Below the pieces are notes generated by a model. It ran no database searches, was not told where the DNA came from, and saw only the letters and a list, made by a program, of their open reading frames with translations. From NCBI GenBank assembly GCA_017507805.1, contig JAFWAC010000024.1, positions 1 through 64,000 of the forward strand: a stretch of 64,000 nucleotides of DNA, in the 5' to 3' direction. Of this stretch, positions 9,501-17,715 are shown one piece after another. The DNA comes from Clostridia bacterium. Its GTDB lineage: Bacteria; Bacillota; Clostridia; Oscillospirales; Acutalibacteraceae. How positions within the stretch are numbered: the first letter of the stretch is position 1; each line of letters begins with the position of its first letter. Made by a program: the position numbers and the translations under genes.

Positions 9501-11683
9501 TTCAGCTGTGCGCCTGTACGCTCAACCGCATTAATTTCTGTGGAAACACCGTGATAATATTCGTCCCTGTAATAATATACGGTGTCGTCATCAAGCCCTT
9601 CCGCGATTGTCACCTGATTTTTGAATGCCTTATCCTTATAAATCGGCATATCCTCTAATATATAATAGAAGCTGTTGTCGTGGGAGGGCTCAAATTCAAC
9701 GGTTGCGTTACCGGCGGTAGAGCCGTTGACCTCATTTTCACCTGTGTAAAGGTTGCTGTAGAAATTGATGTTACCTTCACTGTCGGTATTAGCGGCAAGA
9801 TAATCTGCCGAAAGCTTGGTTTTATCAACATATACAACGCCGCTGTCGGATTTCTTGAGAATTTCATCCTGCAAGCCTACCGAGTATATTATTCTTGCAG
9901 GGTAAGCGCCGTTGTTGGTGTGCGTTTTAACTGTGCCGTCACTGTTAAGCTGTACCGTGTTGACACGAAGCGGAATTACCGAAGCCGGAATTTTTATCAC
10001 AAGTGTCTGATTTCCGGCTGTGTCCTCAGTAACAGTGATAATAATATCTTTAATTTGCTGATTACCGTAAACCGGACTGTCAACCGTGCCCTCAAAAACA
10101 TAGGTAACGGGGTTAGTGCCGGAGCTTACCTGCTTCTGGGTAAAGGTGGTACCTGCATAAATAATAGCCTTAACATCCTTTACCTCCATGTACTTGCCGA
10201 TAGGGTCGGTATAGGTGATGTAACCGTCAGTTATGGGGTCGGTACCTTTTATCTCGGTGGGAATTCGGGGAACACTTATTGAAATGCTGGATACAATGGA
10301 ATCAAACACGGTTGTCACTGCATCGGCATTATCTGCCGCATAGTATTCGGTGACAAGCTCTTTAAGTGCATTTGCATTGGTATCAATATCGTTGGTTTGA
10401 GGATGATTGAAGGTGAAATTATCGTTATTATTAACCTCAAGCTTCGGTTTGCCGTCATTAGTCGTGTAGGTGCTCCAAGCGTCCCTGATTGCTTTGGACA
10501 TATCGTTGTTTGCATTCCAATATTCCGAAGGGTTAAGGGTGATGTTGGCGAGGTCCTTTTCACCGGTATAATATGTATTGCCCCAATTGGTTTCTGTGTT
10601 GGAAAGGTTCGTAATGCCCATACCAACGGTGTAAATCGAGGTAGCATAATTTGTTCCTGCAACACCGTAATGATTATCCACCTGCTGCTTCATATAAGCA
10701 CCGGTCATCAGGGCTTTCATACCGTTTCCTGCATAGGGGGAGCTGCCGGGACCGTCATTATTATTGTTGTTGGGTGACCACCAATTTGATGTGCTTGATG
10801 AATATGTAGGAGCGCCGTCAGAAAGGAGAATAAGTGAAGGAATTCTCTTAACCTGACTTCCGCTGATGTTGGCATAAAGCTCATCCTCGGTTGCAAGCAT
10901 ATTAAGACCGCCGTACAAACCCATCTGAATGTTAGTTCCGCCGGAAACCTGTGTGGTTTTATCAATGGTTTCATTTTTACTGTTTACGGCATCGGTATAA
11001 AGGTAGACTGATTCCAAGCGCTGGTTCATTCCTTGACCGATATACTGTGCCGCAGTGTTTTTGCTTAATGAAAAGTAATTCGTGGTGCTGTTAACCTTGG
11101 AATATCTGTCTAACGGCAGCAATACCTGATACTGATCACTGAATGCAACAACACCGATTCGGGTGTGGCTGTTCATGCTTATCAGCTTATTGATGGCGGC
11201 ATTTACCGCAGTTACCGTGTTATAAATACGGCTGTAGCCGTTATTCATATTGCTTGAATTGTTGCTCATTGAACCGGAAATATCGATTACAAACACAACA
11301 TCAATGGGTGCCTGTGTTTCACCGGAAACTGCCTCGGATGTGGCAAGCGTGGAGTAAGCAACAAGAAAATCCTCGCCGTTTTGAGACTCGTTAAGCTTGA
11401 GCGTTGTGCTTCCGCCGCCATAGGTTTCAAAGGTGACATCGTCTGTGCAAACCGACTTGTCGGTCCAAATTCTACCCGCGTATTCGGTGGATGCATTGTC
11501 ACCCAAGGAAAGCGAATACTTTGTGGAAGTATCAAGGTCGGAAACCTTTGTGCCGGCACCGCCTGTGTATGTAAAGTTGCCTGCAGCCGCCGCTATCATT
11601 GACACAGGTAAATATGTCATAAGTAGTGCGAAGCAGAGCAGAAGGCTTAAGAGCCGATTTGAAAATCTGTTTTTAGTAGTCAA
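3512..11683 (-). CDS. Giant LPXTG-type surface protein with VWA domain and about 13 FctA/Spy0128-like repeats
   Basis: A 2723-residue cell-wall protein, probably an adhesin or pilin-like stalk. A signal peptide (about residues 1-35) precedes a von Willebrand A domain whose MIDAS motif DISGS is at 134-138 with a later LSDGAP. A Cna-B-like domain is near 820-925. About 13 divergent modules then run from about 930 to 2675. Each has a K-x-L/F-x-GR start, a GTYxYxxxE centre, a YD and an F-x-N-x-Y end, the pattern of Spy0128/FctA domains that form Lys-Asn isopeptide bonds. The C terminus is IPQTG, a membrane segment and KRKE. Translation starts at TTG after AAAGGAGG. No sortase is nearby. It lies 41 bases behind a TetR gene. 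Confidence 0.93.
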   Translation of the reverse strand: MTTKNRFSNRLLSLLLCFALLMTYLPVSMIAAAAGNFTYTGGAGTKVSDLDTSTKYSLSLGDNASTEYAGRIWTDKSVCTDDVTFETYGGGSTTLKLNESQNGEDFLVAYSTLATSEAVSGETQAPIDVVFVIDISGSMSNNSSNMNNGYSRIYNTVTAVNAAINKLISMNSHTRIGVVAFSDQYQVLLPLDRYSKVNSTTNYFSLSKNTAAQYIGQGMNQRLESVYLYTDAVNSKNETIDKTTQVSGGTNIQMGLYGGLNMLATEDELYANISGSQVKRIPSLILLSDGAPTYSSSTSNWWSPNNNNNDGPGSSPYAGNGMKALMTGAYMKQQVDNHYGVAGTNYATSIYTVGMGITNLSNTETNWGNTYYTGEKDLANITLNPSEYWNANNDMSKAIRDAWSTYTTNDGKPKLEVNNNDNFTFNHPQTNDIDTNANALKELVTEYYAADNADAVTTVFDSIVSSISISVPRIPTEIKGTDPITDGYITYTDPIGKYMEVKDVKAIIYAGTTFTQKQVSSGTNPVTYVFEGTVDSPVYGNQQIKDIIITVTEDTAGNQTLVIKIPASVIPLRVNTVQLNSDGTVKTHTNNGAYPARIIYSVGLQDEILKKSDSGVVYVDKTKLSADYLAANTDSEGNINFYSNLYTGENEVNGSTAGNATVEFEPSHDNSFYYILEDMPIYKDKAFKNQVTIAEGLDDDTVYYYRDEYYHGVSTEINAVERTGAQLKRTEIKQGADGYLYRAAGSPRLNRILKFEGTKLQNATGTAEDFYAPEFHHAEGSTNAYDGKFVVYQGNNGKISVVAGGNLEIRKTVNAATGLTAPDKEFEFTLDLDGDTVNQNEYTYVITDKDNNQISSGTVSKNNPKIKLKDGCTATVFALPPSTTYSVTETATDGFTAEAVGATGTIKANETSVASFTNTYNVAPVSFPTSGNLTGQKELAGREWSANDSFTFFISPYNNAPLPNGYDADLGVTVNKPDSDGGKIASFNFGTIEFTKPGTYRYTIAEKEPDNNTYLPGISYSRALYRLVVNVADNGNGTMAVTSYDIQRLYDDDANQLFTYNQNDEIVMNSGEEAQDAIKFVNTYSAQAVTRVPVAIKNYTDNSGLNPLVSGMFEFKLQAVGIVENNAVVANSASKVPMPAGSQNGAIITSNEGHNVTFPSVTFTQDVIPDGATSITFRYIMSEVIPTNKVNGMTYDNSQYITDVVVAIDPNSHILSVNAIYPNGERVITFTNEYTPVPVTADIIGNKTLNGRDMKQGESFEFNLAGANAATNNAVRNGLVVIPKDSATVENGKNGVASAFAFENIEFKKPGTYEFAVTETNGSAVAVEYDQSTVTVTVVIDDANRDGNLEVTSITYSGGRSSADFTNTYTSIFTDEPLSLSGTKNLTGKTLLDGEFYFEVKEHFNGEKVREGVVTHTADTTPDANGVYTGTITLLDKLTFDKAGIYEYYINEQIPESKVGGTTYDQSKFLYRVTVSDDLEGNLKITSKSLQKLNGSVWENANEVVFNNTYIPTPTTASLPLIKKVISGNRSQVLAAGDFRFVLSKLSADPDDGMILPSATEVANAANGDVVFDKITFTKAGSYAVAVKEIIPNDSEKIAGITYSTQEIIATFTVVDNRNGVLTATLTSYNSDTIVNKYEADPAEITVDITKNFTGRDNNEWLSTDKFDFEIVVLDPDTQEAIENGDIEFPLDNASEIVQKSIDSSTPNKTVSGKIKINTPGTYKFIVREITGNIPGVHYDSQPREITVVASDDSSTAKIRTVVSINGQATDDLALTFNNVYDATSTEISGHDHLTIEKTFTGRENNAWLDTDKFRFTLEAYGDATIAAVAGNDIEMPASTELTVSNANKAHPHFGNIIFHKAGTYQFKVTELNDGIAGITYDSNNYRIVTVEVTNNTALGALEAKIADNSQKLTFTNTYSANEAILEGATRLKITKSLIGRKWFSDDEFIFSIKPSDAGAKNAVDSGDIIMPATNEIKITAAGGSGDDVTAYFGNITFKKAGSYVFAISENSGNIANIEYDSHTYFVFVEVIDNNAGQLVVTPTYHNSSVFINTYTPDSVAAELKGKKTLDGNRNLNSGDFEFTIRAVTDGAPMPESTKVMNKADGSVDFGKVYFPTAGTYVYEIAETKGNIPGVTYDTNKVTATVTVSYDSATGKLSANTVYSKAGVADSNTAFTFKNTYKASASEPLSLTAKKQVTSSDGNSFTLKGGEFSFIIEGTQGAPSPTIPTAKNDANGNISFGTVTFTEDGTYKYTVREVQESLGGFTYDSAVYTITVEVTDVIAEAKLKTSVKITDAGNNDASVVFDNKYNPKETSAIIFGLKELDSEHKQLEADEFEFTIQAVTPNAPMPSSATVKNTATGIFQFDTITYTKVGTYEYKITEKDLDEKGYTYDDTAYTVTVTVTDEGKGQLQAKVDGVGTAQAPAVKFVNKYVPSPVDVELGANSELTKELDGREMDADEFIFAVLDSENNELATAKNSKAGSFKFNLSFSKAGTYNYTLVEKNNSVAGVTYDDTVYGVEIVIIDKGGYLEAESVVYTLESTDVEKVVFSNKYKADSTDIVISAVKKLLGRLLKNGEFKFVLKNENGDVIATATNGEDGKITFDKLVFTEAGTYKYTVSEENGRLENVTYDETEYVIEVKVEDDGKGKLVAEKPIIKTADSNNQVSEIIFENSYTVPTSPKPEIPQTGDNSNLGLWFALLFVSGGGIIGTTVLGKKRKETEEN

Positions 11684-11724
11684 TTAAAGGACCTCCTTTA
11701 GTATATTTTAATTTAAAATCGATT

Positions 11725-12465
11725 TTATGATATTTGTTTTGCGGAATAGCAGGGCTTTGCGTTTGCCCCCTTGTTTTTTAACAAATCGCGCAGAGCCTGC
11801 TCGTTTGCCTTATCCACATATTTTTTAAATTCGCTCAGTACCCGATTGCCGATGCTTCGGTAATCCAACGCAAAGACCCTTTGAATTTTTTGTTGTCTCA
11901 GCTCCTCGGGAATACCGAATATTTGGAGAATGTTGTTAAGAGCTCCCGAAATTCTGGTTTCAAGACAAATCGGGTTGCCGGCTGTTGCCAGCGTTGCGTA
12001 CTCAATACCCGAGACAAGAATTTCTGCTTCAGCAAATTGCTCGTCTGTCCAATCAGGCTTGAATTCTCTAAAAATCTCCTTTGCCCGTTCCGCATCGTTT
12101 CTGCGGATGATATCAAGGCAAATAGGGCTTGAATAAGCCGACAGATAAAAATCCTTTGCGATTTCGTCATCCTCGCACATGGTAGCCATTGCCGTAAGCT
12201 CAAGACATATTGCCATAACCGGGCTGTAGCCGTTGTCTGCCTCTTTCTCCAGAAGCTTCCATTGAAAATTGCAAAGCATATCTACAAGCTCTGCCAAAAG
12301 ATGTTCTTTTGAGGGGAAATAAAAGGTGACATTTCCCGGACTCATATCCAATTCGTTACATATTGCCTTGATTGCCGTGTTGGAATAACCGTTTTCCAAA
12401 AAAAGCTTGGAAGCAACTCTTATTATTTCAAGCTTTGTGAGAGCCCGTTTATCAATTCGAGACAA
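11725..12465 (-). CDS. TetR/AcrR family transcriptional regulator
   Basis: A 246-residue DNA-binding protein. An N-terminal helix-turn-helix of the TetR type (about residues 10-60, with GYSNTAIKAICNELDMSPGNVTFYF) is followed by a ligand or dimerisation domain I cannot assign. It lies directly upstream of, and in the same direction as, the giant surface protein gene, with no terminator in between, so co-transcription is likely. Its own promoter holds a palindrome between the -35 and -10 boxes, which suggests autorepression. Confidence 0.88.
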   Translation of the reverse strand: MSRIDKRALTKLEIIRVASKLFLENGYSNTAIKAICNELDMSPGNVTFYFPSKEHLLAELVDMLCNFQWKLLEKEADNGYSPVMAICLELTAMATMCEDDEIAKDFYLSAYSSPICLDIIRRNDAERAKEIFREFKPDWTDEQFAEAEILVSGIEYATLATAGNPICLETRISGALNNILQIFGIPEELRQQKIQRVFALDYRSIGNRVLSEFKKYVDKANEQALRDLLKNKGANAKPCYSAKQIS

Positions 12466-12533
12466 TATTTTAACCTCCCTTTCATATTTGGTGAGGAGTA
12501 GGTATATAACTCCAAATTTTTGTTTACAATTCG

Positions 12534-12562
12534 ATTATAGTACGCGTACAAAAATTTGTCAA
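12534..12562 (-). promoter_or_regulatory. tetR promoter with palindromic operator
   Basis: TTGACA (12557-12562) and TATAAT (12534-12539) are 17 bases apart on the minus strand. The spacer contains the perfect palindrome GTACGCGTAC (12540-12549), which abuts the -10 box, a classic repressor position. TetR autoregulation is inferred. Confidence 0.8.
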
Positions 12563-12596
12563 TATTTTTTTGAAAAGTTTTCTAATATTTTAAAAC

Positions 12597-12637
12597 AAAA
12601 AGCCAACAAAAGGGCTTTAACCATTTCGTTGGCTTTT
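12597..12637 (-). terminator. Terminator after the acyltransferase gene
   Basis: AAAAGCCAAC pairs with GTTGGCTTTT, with A-rich and T-rich flanks that could work in both directions. It lies just past the acyltransferase stop codon. Confidence 0.8.
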
Positions 12638-12643
12638 AAAGCA

Positions 12644-13912
12644 TTAAATATTTGTCTGCAATGATTTTTTTCGTTTGCTTAATTGGTAAATTTCCTCTGT
12701 TGCAAACCCTAATTTGGTCACAACATTTTCTTTTGTCGGGTAGCAGTAGAAGGAGTCCTTTTCGGTTGAAATGTCAAGACAGTCAAACGGCTTTATATAG
12801 CAATAATCATACTCTATATGCAGGCTGTTCATCTGCTCGGGTGTGCGTTGCACGCGGTAAGGCTTGCCGTTATAAAAGCCCTCAAGCACAAAGCCCTCCT
12901 CAACCGTGTGGGTGAGCTTGGCATTACCCAAATGCTCAAAACGCATACAGCGGGGCAGGGAGTAAACATCAACCTCGTCTGTGAAGGAATATTCCCCGTT
13001 TTCAACCTGCGCTCTGACCTGCTCGTGCTCCCATTCAAACCAATCGGGAATGTGTGAAAATTCGGTTTCACCCTCCAACGCAGAAAGACTTCCGTCCTCG
13101 TTCAAATTCCAGCGTTTGCCGCAAGCTTCACAATAAATCTCGGTTCCGCTTGATGCCATCTGATGCTCTGTTTTGCATTTCGGGCATTGGTAAAGCACCT
13201 TGTGAAGCCCCTCTGCACGGAACTCCTCGGTTATTTTGATACCGTTTTCCTTTTGATAACGGTATTCATCGTAATACATAGCTTTTCTTACTGCCTCGTT
13301 GATTTCCTGAGCAGTCATTTGCTGTATTTGCTCGGTGTCAAGAATTTTTGTCACTGTGGTGTGAAGCGGCACCTTGCGCTTTTTGCGGAAATTCCAAAAG
13401 GGGGAGTGCAGATAGTTCCCGTGATGCACAATTACCACAACAGGTACCTTGTTCATCTTTATAAGCTTACCTAATGCTTCAGGCATATAGGAGGTCGTGC
13501 CGATTGGTGAATATCGCGCTTCGGGGTACATACAAAGAATATCACCCTTTTTGAGTACACGGTTTATGGATTTCACCAGATGCAGGTCGCTCACGAATTT
13601 TCTTTTGCAAATACTGCCGATAAGCTCCATAAGCCACGGTCTGCGGTAATATCCGTCAATGCTTACAACATTATTCACCCTATGTGGGAAGGTTGCCATT
13701 GCCGCCAACTCAAAATCAATAAAATACATATGGTTGCTTAAAAGCATATATGGAGGCTTAAGTCCTTCCATATTAATCTTTTCTACCTTGTACTCTTTGC
13801 CGATAAGCGCAAGCTTTGAAAGCAACCATATAAGCCACACGATTATAAGCGGTTGCCTTATCGGATATTTTGATGTGTTGTAATATTTTTTGTTTTTATA
13901 ATTAACTTCCAT
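12644..13912 (-). CDS. PlsC-like acyltransferase with C-terminal zinc ribbon
   Basis: A 422-residue member of the 1-acylglycerol-3-phosphate acyltransferase family, expected to transfer fatty acyl chains to lysophospholipids at the membrane. A hydrophobic segment lies at about 20-38. The catalytic HX4D is H61/D66 (NHMYFID) and the acceptor-side block is YPEARYS near 130-135. An unusual second part carries a CPKC/CEAC zinc ribbon (cysteines 243, 246, 261 and 264) and a further domain of about 150 residues I do not recognise. The ribbon is an addition to the minimal family fold. The exact substrate is unknown. Confidence 0.85.
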   Translation of the reverse strand: MEVNYKNKKYYNTSKYPIRQPLIIVWLIWLLSKLALIGKEYKVEKINMEGLKPPYMLLSNHMYFIDFELAAMATFPHRVNNVVSIDGYYRRPWLMELIGSICKRKFVSDLHLVKSINRVLKKGDILCMYPEARYSPIGTTSYMPEALGKLIKMNKVPVVVIVHHGNYLHSPFWNFRKKRKVPLHTTVTKILDTEQIQQMTAQEINEAVRKAMYYDEYRYQKENGIKITEEFRAEGLHKVLYQCPKCKTEHQMASSGTEIYCEACGKRWNLNEDGSLSALEGETEFSHIPDWFEWEHEQVRAQVENGEYSFTDEVDVYSLPRCMRFEHLGNAKLTHTVEEGFVLEGFYNGKPYRVQRTPEQMNSLHIEYDYCYIKPFDCLDISTEKDSFYCYPTKENVVTKLGFATEEIYQLSKRKKSLQTNI

Positions 13913-13972
13913 AAAAAATCTCCTGAACCCTTATTATGGATTAAGGATACCATAAAACAGCATTTAAGTCAA

Positions 13973-15271
13973 TTAACGATTTATGCCTTTAACAGCAGGA
14001 TTATCCAATATATCACCCTTTTCGGTAAAGCGGGAGCCATGGCAGGGACATTCCCACACCCTTTCCTGTTTGTTCCATTTTAAGGCACAGCCTAAATGTG
14101 AGCAACGCGGTACAGAGGGGGTTAATAAATTCACCGCTGAACTGCCGATATTCAATAATAGCTGTTTGTGGAAAATACTTCTGTGCGGATTGAAAAGCTC
14201 TGAAAATTCGTTTGGCTTTCCTTTTACCATATCGCACAGCAAATCGGCGGCCGCCATCGCAGAGGTCATACCCCATTTGTTAAAGCCTGTGGCAACGAAA
14301 TAATTATCCTTGAGCAGGGAATACCTGCCTATATACGGAATACCGTCAAGGCTCATACAGTCCTGTGCGGCAAATTTATGGGTGATTTCGCAATCGGGAT
14401 AAAATTTTTTCAAATCCCTTTCAAGCTCGTAGAAGCCACCGCCCGATTTACCGGTTTTGGCTCCGCCGCCTGCAACGATAAGATATTCCTTATAATTCCT
14501 GAATGAAAAACCGCCGTCATTTTCGTCAACATACATTCCGTCATATTTAGCTGCATTTTTTATCGCTGCTGCATAAGAACGGTTCTGATAAAGCTTTGCG
14601 TAATATAAGCCCATTCGGTTCACAAACGGAAAATGGGCGGCAAAAATAACCTTCTTAAAGGTAACGGTGCCGTCAGCGCAAAAGGCAGTGTTTTCTTTAA
14701 TCTTGTGAACATGAGAATTTTCATAAATATTAAGCTCAACTGCTATTTTATAAAGCATTTTAAGTGGATTAAACTGTCCTTGGCTTGTGTGCTTTACAGC
14801 GCTTGCAGTTGCAAAGGGCAATTCTTTTGTTTGACAAAGCTCTGCTTCGGCTCCTATCTCTTTTAAAACTTTGTATTCGTCTTTAAGCTTTAAGGGGTTG
14901 TCCTTTGAATAGATATATAAATCCTTGGTTTCAAAATCGCAGGGGTATCTTTCTGCAAGCTCAAAAAGCTTTTCCATTGCTTTTTTATTGGCTTGATAGT
15001 ATTTTTTTGCAAACTCTGTACCATAGCTTTTTTCTGTTTTGCTGTAAATAAGTCCGTGACCTACGGTTATTTTCGCGGTAGTACCCTGTGTGTTGCCGTT
15101 TAATATTCGGTTAGCTTCCAGAAGCACATAATCAATTCCCTCATCGGCTAATTTTTTGGCACAAAGAATACCTGCAATTCCTCCGCCTATAATTAAAACA
15201 TCCGCAGTAATATCACCTTTGAGGGTTTTAAACTGCGGATATTTTATACCTTCATTCCATACAGATTTCAT
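13973..15271 (-). CDS. FAD-dependent oxidoreductase with C-terminal Rieske domain
   Basis: A 432-residue protein. An N-terminal DAO-type FAD domain (IGGGIAGILCA near residues 28-38) is fused to a short Rieske [2Fe-2S] module at the C terminus. The cluster ligands are C390-x-H392 and C408-x-x-H411, with the extra pair C395 and C410 typical of Rieske disulfides. Such proteins are widespread in Firmicutes, with substrate unknown. The C-terminal part is short, ending about 20 residues after the second cluster motif. The gene is on its own between the acyltransferase and the protease gene. Confidence 0.9.
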   Translation of the reverse strand: MKSVWNEGIKYPQFKTLKGDITADVLIIGGGIAGILCAKKLADEGIDYVLLEANRILNGNTQGTTAKITVGHGLIYSKTEKSYGTEFAKKYYQANKKAMEKLFELAERYPCDFETKDLYIYSKDNPLKLKDEYKVLKEIGAEAELCQTKELPFATASAVKHTSQGQFNPLKMLYKIAVELNIYENSHVHKIKENTAFCADGTVTFKKVIFAAHFPFVNRMGLYYAKLYQNRSYAAAIKNAAKYDGMYVDENDGGFSFRNYKEYLIVAGGGAKTGKSGGGFYELERDLKKFYPDCEITHKFAAQDCMSLDGIPYIGRYSLLKDNYFVATGFNKWGMTSAMAAADLLCDMVKGKPNEFSELFNPHRSIFHKQLLLNIGSSAVNLLTPSVPRCSHLGCALKWNKQERVWECPCHGSRFTEKGDILDNPAVKGINR

Positions 15272-15322
15272 ACAAACACCTCTTTTTTAGCTTTTGCAAA
15301 AGGAGATGTTATATGTAAAAAA

Positions 15323-16069
15323 TCATTTTTTCCATTCGTCCGAAATAGCCTTGTGTATATCCTCAACCGTAAAGTGCTGTGTTCTTGCAAGGAAAAGAGC
15401 TGCGTTGTAGCTTAAAGTTTCCTTCCAGCCGATAAGATATTCGGTCAAAGGGTCAATTTCGTAGCCATCGTTCATTATACTTTTAGGCAGGAATATCCTT
15501 GCAATTTCAATTACTTCTTTCGGATAATACAAATCAACCGCACCAAACTGATGAAGCAACTCGTGCTCGATTGTAAACGAGGTGAAGCCGCAACGGTCGC
15601 GTCCTACTACCGAATATTCGTCCCACCAAGGGTAAGCCTCCTCGGCGGTTGAAGCAAAGCTTCTGAGACTTTTGTTAAGGGCAAATATAATGGGTGCTTC
15701 ATCGCAATCGTATTTTTCCTCATAATATTCCTGATATTCGCTGGCACTGCCTTTGCGGTAAAGCGAGATGGCGTTTTTTATCCATTCGCATGAGGTGCCG
15801 CCGCAAACACATGGTACATCAAGCTTGCAGGACGCTGTTCTTATGTTAAGAGAAATCCCGCGTTTTTTTGCATCCTCCATAATTCGTTTCATGGCAATGT
15901 CGTGCTCTGCTCGGTATTGTGAGATATCCGAATCGGTCCAACTGCTTTCGGGATCGTTTATGTAAAATACAATCACGATAACATCGTCCCGCAAAATCTT
16001 GGTTGCACCTTGATTTTTATTTCTTAAAAGGGTGTGTCCTTCAAATTCCCATGAACTGTTTGTACTCAT
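15323..16069 (-). CDS. Putative zinc metalloprotease
   Basis: A 248-residue protein of unknown target. HELLHQFGAVD at residues 169-179 is a metzincin-like zinc site: H169, H173 and D179 as ligands, E170 as catalytic base. Upstream are several cysteines (CKLDVPCVCGGTSC at 81-94) that could form disulfides or bind metal. I see no signal peptide, so it is cytoplasmic or exported by an unusual route, perhaps by the ABC exporter genes just upstream. The ATG has a GGAAGGA site. I do not recognise the full-length family. Confidence 0.7.
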   Translation of the reverse strand: MSTNSSWEFEGHTLLRNKNQGATKILRDDVIVIVFYINDPESSWTDSDISQYRAEHDIAMKRIMEDAKKRGISLNIRTASCKLDVPCVCGGTSCEWIKNAISLYRKGSASEYQEYYEEKYDCDEAPIIFALNKSLRSFASTAEEAYPWWDEYSVVGRDRCGFTSFTIEHELLHQFGAVDLYYPKEVIEIARIFLPKSIMNDGYEIDPLTEYLIGWKETLSYNAALFLARTQHFTVEDIHKAISDEWKK

Positions 16070-16083
16070 TTTTTATCCTTCCT

Positions 16084-17715
16084 TCAGGCTTTTCCCGAAT
16101 GTAAGAAAAGCGGTGTTATAAATAATAATACAGCCGCCGACAGGCTGTTTAAAACAACTGTTAAAACCAACAAAAGCGGTATATTTGCCGCTGCCGATAT
16201 AATCAGCATAACAAGCCCCGGAACAACGGCAAACATTCTTATGAAAATTCCAAGCATTGCTTTTATTGAGGGAATGATTGCTTGCGGCAGTGCAAGCTCA
16301 GTAAACAATCCCACCGATGAACAAAAGACATCAAGCGAAAGCCAGAGCACAAACCACGAAAGCAAGGAGGGTATTTGCTTTGGCAGGGTGATTACGCCGA
16401 TAAGCAAGACAGGTGACAGGTCGAGCGCCGTTTCTGTCAAGCCGCCCACCATGCTGAAAAGTATCTTCTTGTGAGGGCTTTCGGGAACGGTGTATATGAA
16501 CGGCTTAGACATCTCGTCTGCCAACGGATTTCCCAAATTTCTGAAGAAAATGCAAACCGCCAGCCCAAAACCTGAGACAATAACTGTTTCGACCGAAAGA
16601 AAGAGCTTCAGGCAGGGAAGGGCAGCAAGGGCAATAAGTGTGTATGTTACGGAGGTGGGCGTAAATATGCCAAGCTTTGCAAAACGGCGGCGGTTGTAAA
16701 TTGTTTTGCCGAAAAAGACAGAGGCACCCAAACCGCCAATTTCGCCGTTGCGTGCAATTTTTTGGCTGCGTTCCTTTTTTCTTTTGACCGTTTCACCGTT
16801 TGCGGCATTAACCGCTTTCTGTGCTTCACTTGCTCCGGAAAGTGCATCCTCGTAAAAATCTGCCTTTATTTTCCAGATAAGCATTGTAAGGATAACGGTT
16901 GACACAGTGAGTAAAAAGGCAAAAAGCAAGACCTTAAGCCAAGCACCCCTTGCGGCGGATAAAATCATGCCGGAAAACCAACCGAAAATTGGAATGAATT
17001 CAAGTGTTTCAAAAGAAAAAAGCTTTAAAAATGCTTGCCAATAGCTCAGATTTTTTGACCGCGAAAATGTGAAAAAGCCAAGGAAAAGCATTAAAAAGCA
17101 CAGAAAGACAAAGGGCTTTATAATCCTTTTTAATTTAGTGCTTGTTGCCGAGACGGTGTATGTGAAAACGGCTGTAATACGGCTTAAATAAAGCAGTAAA
17201 AAATATGCCAAAAAGATGCAAAGGCAGGTTCCTATGCTGAGACCGACATTTAATACTAAATTTGGTATCTGAAAAAGAATATAGACAGAGGAAACAATGG
17301 CAATTCCCATTTGAATAACCGTCCTGAACATCAACACCGATTGGGGCGGTAAGGGGGAAGCAAAAAGGAAATTAACATCGGGCATGGTGAAAATCTTGGT
17401 TCCGCTTTTATCGCCACTGTAAACGGCAAGCAAAATTACAGCAAAGGTTATAAGTATAATCGCTCCTCTTATGAGGCTAAGCATTTCCTGTTTATCCTGT
17501 TCGGTAAACTCAGAAGTTTCCTCCTCATCATCAACGGTTTCCTCGTATGCGGCGGCTCCACTGTCCTCAATCACAGTGCCCATAACAAAGCCGATTACTC
17601 CACCAATAAGTCCAAACCCCAGGCAGACAGCCAGAATAATTGCAACCCAGGTTCTAAAAAGCTTTTTTATCGAGTTTATTACGGTATGTATTATATAGTA
17701 GGGGAGAATTCTCAT
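16084..17715 (-). CDS. ABC exporter membrane subunit
   Basis: A 543-residue integral membrane protein with about ten hydrophobic segments. It resembles the Clostridia group called putative ABC exporter, which pairs with a separate ATPase. A basic cytoplasmic loop near residues 295-325 (VKRKKERSQK) separates two membrane halves. Its start overlaps the stop of the upstream ATPase gene by four bases, so the two are translationally coupled. The cargo is unknown. Confidence 0.85.
   Translation of the reverse strand: MRILPYYIIHTVINSIKKLFRTWVAIILAVCLGFGLIGGVIGFVMGTVIEDSGAAAYEETVDDEEETSEFTEQDKQEMLSLIRGAIILITFAVILLAVYSGDKSGTKIFTMPDVNFLFASPLPPQSVLMFRTVIQMGIAIVSSVYILFQIPNLVLNVGLSIGTCLCIFLAYFLLLYLSRITAVFTYTVSATSTKLKRIIKPFVFLCFLMLFLGFFTFSRSKNLSYWQAFLKLFSFETLEFIPIFGWFSGMILSAARGAWLKVLLFAFLLTVSTVILTMLIWKIKADFYEDALSGASEAQKAVNAANGETVKRKKERSQKIARNGEIGGLGASVFFGKTIYNRRRFAKLGIFTPTSVTYTLIALAALPCLKLFLSVETVIVSGFGLAVCIFFRNLGNPLADEMSKPFIYTVPESPHKKILFSMVGGLTETALDLSPVLLIGVITLPKQIPSLLSWFVLWLSLDVFCSSVGLFTELALPQAIIPSIKAMLGIFIRMFAVVPGLVMLIISAAANIPLLLVLTVVLNSLSAAVLLFITPLFLHSGKA

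Noticed and set aside
3846..11602. Many open frames of 60-200 codons opposite and inside the giant surface protein gene
   Set aside because: They mirror the repeat structure of the real gene on the other strand and lack ribosome binding sites.
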